From Setaria digitata (Eukaryota; Nematoda; Chromadorea; Rhabditida; Setariidae), in the NCBI GenBank assembly GCA_003640385.1, contig RCAB01000075.1, positions 122,614-186,613 on the forward strand: a stretch of 64,000 nt of DNA. Reading direction: 5' to 3'. This document shows, one piece after another, positions 43,201 to 56,321 of this stretch. How positions within the stretch are numbered: the first letter of the stretch is position 1; each line of letters opens with the position of its first letter. The position numbers and the translations under genes are program-made. A model generated the notes under the pieces. That model was not told the origin of the DNA. It searched no databases and was given only the letters and a program-made list of their open reading frames with translations.

Positions 43201-45655
43201 TAAAACGTTTTTCACTATTATTTTGATGTTTTGAAGGTGCTAAATATCTCAAAACTGGTTGCTTTTATGATTGATTTCATTTGAATTATTATGGCTTAAT
43301 ATGAAGATTCCATGGCTGCTCTAGCTGCGGATAGTAGACTTGAGTTAAGGACTTATTAAAAAGTAGTTTCCTTCTTTTTCTTCCTTTTTGAGTTTGGTTT
43401 TATTTGTAAGGCTATTTTGCAGGAAATAAAAAAGGTCAGGAAATTGTGGATCTCCATACATTGACTTCGGAATATCATGAAGCGATGCTCGCTGCACTAC
43501 CTTTTATGTTACCTCCTGGCGGAAAATTAAACCAGTCAACTAAATTACGGTTATTTTACCTATGATCGTTTAATCCTCATTCACCAACGTTCCGACGGGC
43601 ATAATTTATATTTACGGCGTTTTGGTCAATAAAATCAAGGCCTCTTTTCAGATTGCTTGTTCTTGGATTAGGTGGTGGTGTTCTGCCTTCCTTTCTGCAT
43701 ATTAAATTCCCGTCGGTAAGACCAAACTTTCAGTAAATTCGTTATTACGTTCATGTGAACTGCTGTTTGTTAGAAAGAAACGATGCAGTAATCAAGCGTG
43801 CATGTTTAATTTTAGATTTTGAAGTGCGTATGACTAGTTAAAATATTGTGTTCTCTATTTCAGATATCCGTCGTAGCTGTAGAACTGGATCAGGAAATTG
43901 TAGAAATTGCAAAAGATTGGTTTTCTTTCAATTGTGACTCACGTCTAACTGTTGTAATTAACGATGCGCTTACATACGTTGAAGAATTAGTCCAACAAAA
44001 GGGTCAGTAATTCATTCAAAGCTAGATTTATTAGCTTTAACCTATTTATGAGTGATTTAATTTTTGTTTCATTTCAGTTTTCTTTTGCTTTTTTTCTTCT
44101 TTAAAATTATAGATGAATCGCTCTTGTTCGATGCGATATTCATTGATGTTGCCGGAAGCATCCATGAAGATGGGTTAAGCTGTCCATTACCGTCGTTTGT
44201 AACGGAGGAAGCTCTGAAGAATATGTATGCTGCACTTCATAAAAGAGGTAAATCACGTGGCTCTATCATTATTTTGAAAAATTCCTGTTTCCATAGCATT
44301 TTATTTGAGTCACTTGAATTTTTGAAGTCCTGATGACACCACTCACTGAAGTGTTTGTTCATCACCTAGTATATCCCAAATCTTTTTAAAGTTTCCTGTC
44401 TAATTGATCTCAGTTTATAATGCCATCATTTTCATTTGCATTGTTTACATAAAGACCATTCACGTAAATAAGGAAGGAAAAAATTGTTATGCTAATGATG
44501 TTTTCAAGGTCAGTATTTACGACATTAATTCGTTTTTGGTATACAAAACATTTCACAGTAAATTCCAGTCTTACCTAGTTAAAATATATAAGCTAAACAA
44601 CTGCCACAATAGTTGAATGCAATATTGCATAAATGTTAATAATAAATACAGAAGGCTAATACACAGCATCAATGTGTAAATAGTGAAACAGCGCTAAATG
44701 TTGAAAAAAGGTAAAATGTTTACGAACTTTTGAAGTAGACTTATAACATTTTTATTTACTTTTAAATTTAAAGTTTCGCATTCAGCCGATGTATCTGCGT
44801 AGTTTTTATGCTGTTGCAGTTATTACATTAATATCAAACTGAGGTTAAGAGATTAAGATGATTCAAATGCACAAAAAATTAGTTCCATACATAGTGATTT
44901 TACGTAGTACATTAGAAAATTTTTGGATGCATAGTGGGATCATGGTTTGAGTTCAACGCATATTCAGTAAATCACAAACAAATGAAGTATTTTATGATAT
45001 GCAACAAAACAATGATCCTTTCCCATTGTGATTCCCCAAAAGTCGCTTGATTAATATTACGGATCGTCATTTTCAGGAGTACTTGTTTTAAATCTGGTAA
45101 CTCGAAACAATGATGTTGCAGAACAAATTAAAAATCGTATTTTATCAATCTTTTCATATTATTATAGCCACTGCAGCGAAGAGGATATAAATCAGGTATG
45201 TGTTTCTCTGGATTGGATGATTATTAGGAGTATTGGAAGCAATAAGTGGTGATGCTTACTTATGCTTAATGGCCATTTCCTAGCATTATTGTATGTAATA
45301 AAATGCATTCCTGAAAGTCCTACGTATAATTAATTATCATTTTAGATTCTGTTAAATTTGTGGTTTTTTAGAAATAAGTAGAAATGAAGTAGAATACACA
45401 GCTCGTTTGTGTATTTCTTTTCCAGTTTTTGCTAGTTGACATTTCAAATAATTCCGGTAAGTGAAGTTGGAAATTGTATTTGAGGTCTTCCTCTATTTGT
45501 TTATTCTTTTACAGGTTTTGATTTGTCCTAAAGTACAGAAGAGCTTACTGGATGCCCGAAAAGCTTGTGAAAATTACAAAAAGGAGAAGGGCACATTGCG
45601 AAATTTGTTTTCAAATATTTCGTCGTTAAAATTTTATGAGAAACGGGCTAACTGA
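40209..45655 (+). CDS. METTL13: METTL13, dual eEF1A lysine and N-terminal methyltransferase
   Basis: Exons: 40209-40297, 40452-40554, 40713-40838, 40993-41201, 41564-41672, 41932-42050, 42238-42369, 42493-42673, 42755-42938, 43423-43549, 43652-43715, 43864-44002, 44113-44247, 45077-45195, 45515-45655. They total 1977 nt, 658 aa (human 699). The N-terminal domain has the SAM motif ILQIGCGSSELA near residue 60 and VVLDKGTLDAL, followed by FPLPVFLLVGTKLR. In human METTL13 this half methylates Lys55 of eEF1A. The middle contains VTLYRDQKYENMD. The C-terminal spermidine-synthase-like domain has LLVLGLGGGVLPSF near 461, then AVELDQEIVEIA and the FIDV...LSCPLPSFV region. In human this half methylates the eEF1A N terminus. 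The long basic linker of the human protein is reduced to a few residues around RNKKGQE. The start ATG matches the family N terminus (FWKEFY). An AATAAA lies at 46400-46405. Confidence 0.95.
41792..41841 (+). repeat. perfect 17-bp inverted repeat (hairpin) in a METTL13 intron
   Basis: Arms at 41792-41808 and 41825-41841 are exact reverse complements around a 16-nt loop. It lies between exons 41564-41672 and 41932-42050. Confidence 0.9.
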
Positions 45656-48600
45656 CAGATGTTTACGAGACAGATTTAAAATATGTTTTGAATGTTTTTC
45701 TGTTGTTCCTATGAATGAGGGACTGGACTATTGGTCTTTTTTTTTACCTTTTGCTTTTTTCCTTTTACTTAATATTTCTCCAGGAAATTGAAAGATTGGT
45801 TGAGGATTGAATGAAATTGAAAATTGGGATGCAGTCTAAAGGTTTTTTTTTCTTTCATTTGTCACAGGCGCAAAAAAAAGAAAATTTATGATTTTATGTG
45901 ACACAGGTTTCCTTTCATAATCTTTGTTCCCAATCACTTTTTTTTTTTTCCTTCACATTTCTAAACTACCAGCTGATTCAATAACATTTTACACTTTTGT
46001 TATATACGTTATTGCTTTCCCATTTTTCATTTTGGTGCACCTTTTATAGAATTTTCACAAAAATTAGACCAGTCCTTCATGTATGCGTGTTTATATGCAT
46101 GTTTCTGTGTGTATGTATTTGTATGTACGTCCTCCTCTATGACTGTTGGTTAGTTCATATATCTGTGTGCCTTTTTTCATCCAACTCCAGTATCAGGTCA
46201 AATTGAGGGATTTATATCCGGTTAATTAGATGAATTTTCCCAGTCTGTTGCTTACAACAATGTACATTATAATCATTTAATGGCTTCAGAGATAATAAAT
46301 CAGTCACTTGGACTTGATCTCCTTCTCTACCCCATGCCATCCTTCCTGTACTTTAAATTAATGGTAATTATTGGAATTAAAACTTCATGATTTATGTCAA
46401 ATAAAAGCACTGTTTTTAACATATGTGTTATGCGTACCTTTCTGGTAGATCAAATTATTTATTAAGATGAAGAATTTTAAGGAAAATTTTTTTTTTTTTT
46501 TGCAAATTGTCGATTAGCTGAAATTTATACAAACGAGGGAAGTTAACTGCACGGTTTCATGGGATTTTGTTTCTTTTTTTGTTTTTTCCTTTCCATTAAG
46601 AAAGAATATTTCGATTTCTTTTTTTTGCAAGAATGTGAAAACAATTTCAATAAATGCATTTGTCATACTGTAATGTATGATATAATATAAACTTCCTAAG
46701 TTATGCTGTTTGGAAAGAAGGTTGTAGTAGGAATTAAAACTAAAATCATCCATCAAATTTAGCCGTAGCTGATTCAAAATATAATAATGGAAAGGAGATA
46801 AGTTTTGCAATCGTCTGCTGTGAATTTATCAAATAGCAACAAATCATTCATTGTTACATCACCATTTAATTTTTACTGAACAAAATTAATTGGTAATGCT
46901 GCTGAACTTTTAACAAACAGTGCAAAGAAGTCAATAGTACACTCTCTTTGCGATTTGAAATTTCCAAATTTTGATTTAGCTCTATTGTTCAAATTTTCTG
47001 AAAATTATCTTATTCACTTTCAATTAATCATATCATTCAATTAAAAACAACGAAATTTGAGGTGTAATGTATAGAGATATATATTATATTAGGTTTTAGT
47101 ACTGTATGTTTGTTTTACAAGCTTAGGAACTTGTTTGTTCCTTTAAAACGAGCTAAAAATTTGTAACTGTAGAGATAAATGAAACACTGAGCAACAGAAT
47201 TATAACATGTAAAAAAGATTTGATTTTTGCAGAAATTTAGGAATCAATCATCCTTAATATTTAATTAAAATGAATCATTAATACATTCTTTATTCAGACA
47301 ATGCAAAGTTTCACTGTATTACAGGCTATAGCAAAAGAGCAAAATAATGGAAAAAAAAATTCAATATAAAAATGATCTCATATTAGTATGTGATATTTTT
47401 TCTTTCCTAAATTTTTATAAAATGAAATGAATGAAAATTGCTTTTCATTAAATTTAGTATTGCATTATATACTATACTCATTACTCCACATGTTTCTCAT
47501 TATGATTATCAATTTCATATACGTGTATGATTTATTTTAAACTTTCTTGTTCTTGATTTGATATCACGAATATCAAAATAGGCGTAGTGATATGTAATGA
47601 TATGATTATCTTAAATATATTTTTCACGCAACGTCACGTATGTTTTGTTTTGTTTTCTTCCATTTTGTTATATTTGTAAGCGGATAGCATAATGATAGAT
47701 GTAAATAATAAATGGTTACAGTGATACTGAATATTTTCTCATCCCACTTGGAACATTAATGTATACTTATGAAGTTTATATATCGGAAGGTGGCTATGAT
47801 TTAATTAAATGTAGAGGGGATCTGATCTAGTCCAATATGCACATGTACATATTTATTTATATATAAATATATAGTTGACTTTTGCAATGAATTTAATATT
47901 TGATTAGAATATATTGTTTATTTTTCAAAATTTTTGACCCGTTAGTAATTGCTAAAGCGGAAATAATTTTAAATTTAAAAATTTTAGAAAATGAAATAAA
48001 TGAATGATTGACTTGTGAAGTTTTCAATAAAAGAGAGTTGCTGTTGTAGTAATGATGGTGATGTTAAATTAAAAATTTAAATTCTTTTTTTTTTTTCCTT
48101 TAAAATAGAACAGGATGAATAATAAGGCAAAAAAAATAAAAAATAAAAAATAAAGGAAAATGGTCTTTCGAAATGATACAATTCTCTTTTTTTTTTTTTT
48201 CCCCTTCTTCCCCACAACATTTCAACGGTTATTATTCATTAAGAAATTACAAAATTAATGAAATTTTTGAATTTAGTTATAGTTCCTGTTCTCGGGAATC
48301 TTGAATAGTAACATTTTTTGGGAGTCTTAATAAGCTTCCTTGAATTCGTCATTAGCAGTTAATTGTTTAATTCGTTCTTCCTTTTCTCTCCTCTTCTCCA
48401 CCATTCTGTTTATCAATTATTTATTAAATTTTGCCGAATATTTTTTTTTTTTTTCATTCAAATTTCCTATTGAAATTTTCATTAAATTTTAGTGCGAAAA
48501 ATTTTAACTGTAATTATTTTCAGACAAATCGACATATATCACCCACCACACCATACAGACATTGTGGTGAATAATACCTGTTGGTAAATCTAAAGTAAAT

Positions 48601-50201
48601 GTTTGTATAATGTTGAAAAATACGAAAATAAGGTTAAGTCATCCGGTAAAGAAGTGCATCTAAACGAGAAATAGCCATTGCTATGGCTGTGTTTGTGTTG
48701 TTTGAATAAATAATAATAGATTTGGATGATAATTGTTCGAAATTTGAGAGGAATTGGAGGAAAATAAAAAAAAAAAATGAAAAATAAAAAGCGAAAAAAA
48801 AAAAAAGAACAAACGGAAAAATGATAAAGCCAACAAATGGCTGTAGAAAATTGCATCACTAATAGTTTGTTATTGATGATATATATATTGACAATAATTA
48901 ACTGATAAAAATCATAATGGTAAATCAATTTACGCATGATAATTTGATATTTTGAAAAAAAAAATGGAAGATTGGTCAGACTTGTGTTATTTAAAAATTC
49001 ATAAATAATTGAAGCAGATGAGGTAACAAATTCATATCAATACTTTTTAAAAAAATCGTATTTATTAAACTTTACAAAAGTCTTTTATATTTTATGAAAT
49101 ACTTAAAAAAAAAAAAAAAAATTCTTCCTCTGATTTTTCCAAATCCAACATTATGATAATTACACATTTTATAAGGGAATCTTACTATGTTTATAAGCCA
49201 AAAAAAACTTTTCTTGTTATGAGTGCTGGACATTATTAATGAGTAAATTGGAGTAAAATAGTAAGACTGATTAAAAAGGTTATCTGTAATTTACTCGTTT
49301 GTAATTCATTACCTTAAAACAAAGAAAAAAGAAGGGACGGTAATTTTCACATTTTTTTTTTTCCTCCCCTTGTATGTCCTTTTGTTTGAAAATATTTGCT
49401 ATTCATTTCGAATTTTCCATTTAAATGGAAAAAAGAAAAAAAAAAAAAAAAAGCACTCACTTAATTTCAAGTTTACATTCATGTACTAATAATACTTAGA
49501 TGTTTGTGAGAAAAATGTATAGCTAGTATTTCAGTATTCACTGGCAAATATAGGAAATTATTTCCAAATAATTCGTCTTTTTTTAACCAATACTTTTGGT
49601 AGTTATTTTAAGTAGCAATGTTTGTGGGACAAAAAAAAAAAAATGATTTTTATCACTTTCATAAATTATCACACCTTATCGTAATTATTTAATTTCTTTT
49701 ACGATCTGCTGTCACTTTCCCAACAAATCTCTTCTTATATTACAATTAGATTTTTATTCCAACCATTATTGCAAATGAAATTTCAAATTTCATTTCCGAA
49801 TTTTAGCGAAAAAAAAAAAAGAAGGAGAAGAGCACTATTTATTTGTAGGAGTTTTTGGTCATTTATTTATTTATTATTTTTAAAATTATTTCCAATCAAA
49901 CTTTTTATAATGAAATTAATTTCACACTCACATCTTTTTTATTTTATATATATATATTTTTTTTTTCAACGTATTCCGTCATCTTTTTCCGTTCTTCTTT
50001 CCCGAAGATACATTTTTGTTGTCAACATAAGAATATTTCAAATGACCTAAAAATAATTCGAAAAGACTAATTCAATTAAAACGACGTTTAATTTCCTCTT
50101 TACCCATACCTTTCTCTTTTCCTTCTTTTAAATGATAATAAGCTTATTGAAAATGTCCCGGAAGCATACTTCGAATGGTAAATTGTTTTTTTTTTCTTTC
50201 T

Positions 50202-50237
<36 letters not shown>

Positions 50238-53200
50238 ACATTAAGTCAAACTACTATACAAAAATATGTAAAATAATATACATAATTAGCAACCAATTAA
50301 CACAGCTTCAGTTTCTTTTCTTTTTTTTTTTTTTTTTTTTTTTTTTTCCGGAAGTTAAAATGAATTGAAAGGCGGAGCAGACATAAGAGAATGGTACAAA
50401 ATAGAATGTTGGATTACATTTGTGAATATTGTTGAAATGGATTTAAATGACTAATTTCAATCATTCTAGAATCAAACTGACTGTGTGCTGTTTCATTTTC
50501 ACAAATGTTACTAAATATTGATATTATTGCTTTTTACTTTATTACCAACAATATGCAAATTTAATACTTTCAAATTTTGAAAATACATATATATATATAT
50601 ATTTCTACGTGTTTTAAAACATTTTTTTACGTGAATTTATTACGGGATTTTATTTTTTATTTTTTTAAAAGATCAATTGAATGTGTAATTGTAAGTTATT
50701 ATGATAATTGATTGCATTAGTGTATATAAAAAATATTTCATGTCATAAAAGCATAAACATTTCTGCGACGTTATTATTAAATTTGAATTAAAATACTTTA
50801 AAATTCATTAATGAAAATAATAGAGATACCAAATTTTTTTTTCTTCATTTAAATTATTATTATTAATAATATTATTATTTTTATCATTATTGTAGTTGTT
50901 ATTATAATTTAGTTTATCATAGTGTTAATGTGTGCATCATAATTAAAAATTATTTACTACTAGCTTTGTTTCTTTCTTTCTTGATTAGTGATTCTTACAA
51001 TATTGAATTAATAGTGATAATTTCAGTGTTTGATCTCTTCATGGGTTATTTATCATATCACAAGATCATTTCATTCATTAATTTCTTGCCGATCTTTCAA
51101 TCGCAACAATGTTATCTAATAGCTAAATTTTGCTTTTTTTTTTTTTTTTTTTTCTCTCTCTTTACATTCCTTTCTCATCAAGTGAAGAAAGATGACAAAA
51201 TGAGAAGGAATGGAGAGAAGATGAAGGTGAATGGTTGACAGATAGGTAAGAATTAGGCAAAAAAAAAAAAAGCCGAAAAGTGGGGAGGTATTGAAAAAGA
51301 TGAGACAGGTAGTGATGAACTGAAATTAAAAAGGAAATGTTGTATTGCAATTAAAAGGTGATTGGAACAGGACAGGGCCAATTTTTTTATTTTCAATGAA
51401 TTGAAGTGGTAATGACTGAAAAATGAATTGCTCTTCTCTCTCACTCTCGAAGTAATTCGTCTTTTCTAACCCCTTTCTCTTTCCCTCTCTCTTGTATTTT
51501 GTCATTTTTTTTTTTTTTTTTCAATCCAATCCCGATCTCCCGGGATTTTTTTCACCGCTCTTCCTCATCAAGACATTATCAATCTTCTCATCACACCACT
51601 TTATCTTTTATCTAATTTTTACTTTTCGTACAATTTGCGCCCCATCTTCTTTTCGCTTTCTTTTCCAAAAATTTTACTACTATTTTCTTTCATCATCCAT
51701 CCAATGCATACAAAATGTAATCATTCTTCTTTCATCTTTTCATCCCTCATCAACTTCCTCATTTATCAAAAAAATATTTTCATGAATCTTTTTTCTTTTT
51801 TTTTTTTTTTTTATTTTTGACAAATTTCATTAGAATTTTTTTATTTTTGACAAATTTCATTCCATTCTATTTCTATCACTTTTGCTCATTTATTTTACTG
51901 ATTTAATTTTTTTTAATTTTAACATCAACTGTTATTTTTGTAACTGATTATTGTTGCATACACGATTATTTGATCCTTTTTGAAAAAAAAAAAGAAATTT
52001 TTTTTTCCCACTTTTTCAAATTCTTCGTTCTGCTCATTTCTCAGTGTAATCCTTATTATTCCGACTTTTCGATCATTCTCGTAACAAGTTTGTCTCACAA
52101 TTATCATTTATTCCCAATCTTTTAAAATTTAAAATTTTAACTTTCTTCGTTTTTTGAAAGAGAGAGAGAGAAAAAAAAACGAAATTGTTGTTATAGGTAG
52201 ATTATAAAGTTTACTTTTAATATTTCAATGATAAATAAATTTGTTAGCTTTTTTTCTAAACTATCCTTAATTTCAAACTAAATATTCATCATGTCCATGG
52301 TGCAAAACAAAGAAGTATAATATGTAGTATTCATTGATGTAAATTTTGGCGATACTAATAAGTTGAAATAAATTCCAAATTTTAAGGTAAAAAATAAACT
52401 CATTCATATATAAATAAGTTCATGATTACAAATTTGCTAATTAAATAAATTGTAATAAATATTTTTAAAAAGTTATTTAATTGCTATTTTTTGCCACAAA
52501 GAAAAGGAAAATAAAAATCATTTCAATTTTACTGGCAAAAAAAAAAAATATTAAAAGCAAGTTAGCAATACACCTTATTTTCTTTCCTTTTTTTTTTTTT
52601 TTACTAAAATAAATGATGCTTAACAATTTGTTTTTATTGTATTTTTTTTTCTTTCCCTTTTTTTTTTTTTGTAAATCTTAAAATTTAATGTCAGTCAACT
52701 GTTTTTACTACAAAAAAAGCCTTTCGCATTAGAAAAACTTCCGACATTTGCTGTCCGAAACATTTGGCATTTCTTTTTCGGAGGCAAATTGTATTTATTT
52801 CTTTTATCTGTTAATTTGATAAGTTCAGTTACTGCGTTTTCTTTTTAAATCCATTTTCCACACTTTTTTGATCACTTAATTTCATATTTTATAACTATGA
52901 AATTGTTAAATTACAATTTGAAACGTATCAACTATTATTTTAATTTGCATTGCCTTTTTTTTTTTTTTTTTTTTTTTTTTGAAGTTACTATTCTGTGATG
53001 TTAGCTTTTACATCTTCTATATTTTATAAAATTGTATTACAATTTTAAATGCAATCCTTTCCTAAAAATAGATCATAAAAATTATGCATTTGTTTCATTT
53101 AAACAAAAAAACGAAATTAAAAAAATTGATAATGTATTTTTGGTTCTAATTTATCATTTCTTGGCAAAATATAAGCAGTATATATTTGCTGTCAAATGTG

Positions 53201-54740
53201 AAATTTTACAGTTCAATTATCGCTAAATTTACGGAACCGTTAATGATTTTTAAATAGGTATTTTTTTTTTTAGAAAATATACATAAACAAAAATTTCTTT
53301 GATAAATCTAAGAATTAATTAGTTGAACCTGAAAAATTTTAGAAATATATTATGCTGACACTGTAATAGGGAAAATAATGAAAAAAAAAATTAAAAATAT
53401 GGCATAATTAAATGAATTATAGTTTGTAAAAATATTGAAAAATACAGCCATAACAGTAAAGAATTTTTAATGACAGTAAACCAATTTCACTGTTTTTTTT
53501 TTTTTCTTTCGTTTTCTGCTTCCACAATTAAATTTCGTTTGTAAACTTTGCGACTGTATCATAAACAATAAAGTAATTAAATAAAATGGCATTCTTTTTT
53601 TTTTTCCTTACAAAAATTTTTGATGTTTTAAAAGATGGTAGAAAAAAAAAATGGAAAGTTATTTTAAAATCAAACATTTTTGAATTTTTTATTAGTGAAT
53701 TGGTTGGCAGCACAAATGTACAACAATACAATAAATTGCAGTTGGATGAAGAATAGTCTAAACATTTTTCAATCGATTTGAACTATTCATTCTTTTTCGA
53801 TTTTATTTTATTTTTTTTTCATTTTTTAGTTTTCGCTTATTTCATAAATAATATTAAAGAATTAATCAATCAAATAAATCAGTCATTTATTCAGTGATTT
53901 ATTTAGTTAGTGATTAGTCCATTTATTTATCCATCCATCCATTTTACTGAATCATCAGTTAGCTACTTAATTAAACAGCTAAATTAATCATTCTGCTATG
54001 TTGTTAAGCAATTTTGAATTTCTGGATGTGAATTAGAGTGATAAAAAAAAAAGGTGTTATTTTGTTAAATTTATCCATTTAATTAATCTACTGGCGAAAT
54101 ATTATGATAGATGCACTCGATATCTCATTCGTTTACCGCTTCACAATTCATTTCAATTTGTTGACAAAAGTATCATATAATTTCTAGTGTCGCTTTTTTT
54201 TTTCCTCTAGTTCTAATAATTCTTAATTAGTTTATTCAGATTTTTATTAAATCCAAATAAAATTTAATTTGTAAGATAGTTCGAACCTTTTTCATTAATT
54301 AAATTAGTTGTTACTTTAACCGCTTCTTAAGGTTTTTTTTTAATCACTAAACTATGTTTCATTTGAAGCAATTTAAATTGTCCCAGAGCTGAATCAAAGC
54401 GTAATAATTTGCAATCATCATCAATATATATATATATATATTTTTTTTTTCGCTTAAATATAATGAATATATTTGTGCAAAATATTTCATTGAAGAGAAT
54501 TTAAACTGTTCTTTTCTTCAGAAATAATCACAACTACTACCATTACCATCATCATTATCATCACCACCACAATCATCATCATCATCACCATCATCGCCAA
54601 CATCATCACTCTCACCATTATCACACTATCATCATCATTATTATCATTATCACAATCATCATTATCGTCTTCTTTGTTTTCCTCCAGCAGTATTTTGAGT
54701 AGATTGACGAATCATAGCTGCAAAAGAAGAATAATTCAGA
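45656..54740. other. 9 kb AT-rich intergenic region
   Basis: The left end holds the METTL13 3' UTR. The rest is AT-rich with many T or A runs of 12 to 37 nt, a TGTA/TGTG-rich stretch near 46080-46135, a TA repeat near 54424, and a short direct repeat near 51812-51860. I found no exon-like stretch with splice sites, tRNA or other gene. The right end should contain the promoter of the 5-phosphatase-like gene. Confidence 0.6.
54526..54669 (+). repeat. ATC/CAT trinucleotide repeat just upstream of a start codon
   Basis: Imperfect CATCAT/CACCAT repeats end about 70 bp before the ATG of the 5-phosphatase-like gene, in its promoter or 5' UTR. Confidence 0.85.
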
Positions 54741-55337
54741 ATGCCGGACTACATCAAACAAGTTACTGTAACCGGTGATGTATCCACAATTACCGATAAT
54801 GTATGTATGCCTTATTTCCTTTTTTTTTTTCGAATCCTTTTGAAATTTTTAAAATTTCTCATGCAGAGAAAGATGCCGATGCAGAATTTATAAATGGGAC
54901 ATATCAAGAAGTTTTGTTTGTTCAGGCAATGCTTTAAATATTTTTCTCTGCAATTGCTACCAAAAAAAAAAAAAAAAAACAAAAAAAAAAAGAGAAAATT
55001 CGAAAATTAAAGATGAATATCTAAGATTCATTTCATTTACAATAAAATTTTTAAAAGAAATTAGAGATTCATTTAAAACATTTAATTTGTGATGTCAGAG
55101 TTTCCAATCATAATCCTTAATGAGTTTCAACAAGATAATGGAATTTAATTTAACTTAATCTTTCATTCTTTTTTTTTTTTTCAGATTCATAATTATGTTT
55201 ATATATAATGTTTGGAAAAGTGCAAGTAATAAGTAATATGGTGAAGTATTAGATATAAATTACTGAAGAGGATTTTTCAAATGCTGTTCATAATAATTTA
55301 AAATATCCTTAATGTCATATTTATTTGTTAATCCATA

Positions 55338-55375
<38 letters not shown>

Positions 55376-56288
55376 AGCTGATAAATCAACTTAAATTGTT
55401 TGGAGAGGTTTAATAATTTTAATAAATAAATAAAATGTGATTCTAATTTTACTGACATATATGCTATGCTATTTATTTTTTCATTTTTTTTTTCTCATTT
55501 CAGTTTAATTTATTTATTCGATTTTTTTTTTTAAATATTTATTCTTTTTTTTTTTTTATATTTGTACAGACAGTAAAATTCTGGCTTCTGAATGATTCAA
55601 CAGACGTCTAATCCAAATATACATTGCATTCTTATGAACAATAAAAATAATACTTCAGAATGACTTTCAAGAATGAAAAAAGGAACACAAAAAGTATAAT
55701 CGCAATTCCAAAAAGTATTATTTAGCAAATTTTTGTGGAAAAAAAAAAATTGTCAATCCTTTTCTTCTTCTTCTTCTCCTTTTTCGAAGAATTCCAAAAA
55801 TTTAAATATATTCAACAGAAATCGATGGATTTAGTTTTTCATTTCTTCAAAAAAAAAAAAATACAGCTTTATGGTAGCAGAATTTATTCCATTTAATTAA
55901 TTACATTCATTAATAAAACGTTTATTGTATGATTTTTAGGTCCCACTCAATCTGTTATAATGAGCATTTCTCTGAACTTTTTTTTTTCCAATCATTAAGA
56001 AAATAAAAAGAAAAAAAAAATTATCAATTAATGCGCATTGCTTAGAGTGACTTCACTATGTTTGAAATTTTACAAAATGATTAGCAAAGATTCTGAACGA
56101 TTAGATACTATGTGAGATTTTTTTTATTAGAACTGTTTTAGTTTCACATAAAATTATTATTATGAGAAAATTTTTTTTTCATTCTTCTCATCATTTTCAG
56201 CACCTCTTTTCTTTCACTAATCAATTTTTAATATAATATTGAAAATGGGAAAATAATTTTTTAATTGATAGAAATAAGAGAGGGAGAT

Positions 56289-56321
<33 letters not shown>

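Noticed and set aside
46514..46810. 98-codon minus-strand open frame downstream of METTL13
   Set aside because: Asn/Tyr/Lys-rich low-complexity translation of AT-rich DNA, no family resemblance.
48590..52107. Many Phe/Ser/Lys-rich open frames in the 9 kb intergenic region
   Set aside because: They follow T and A runs and show no domains or splice structure.
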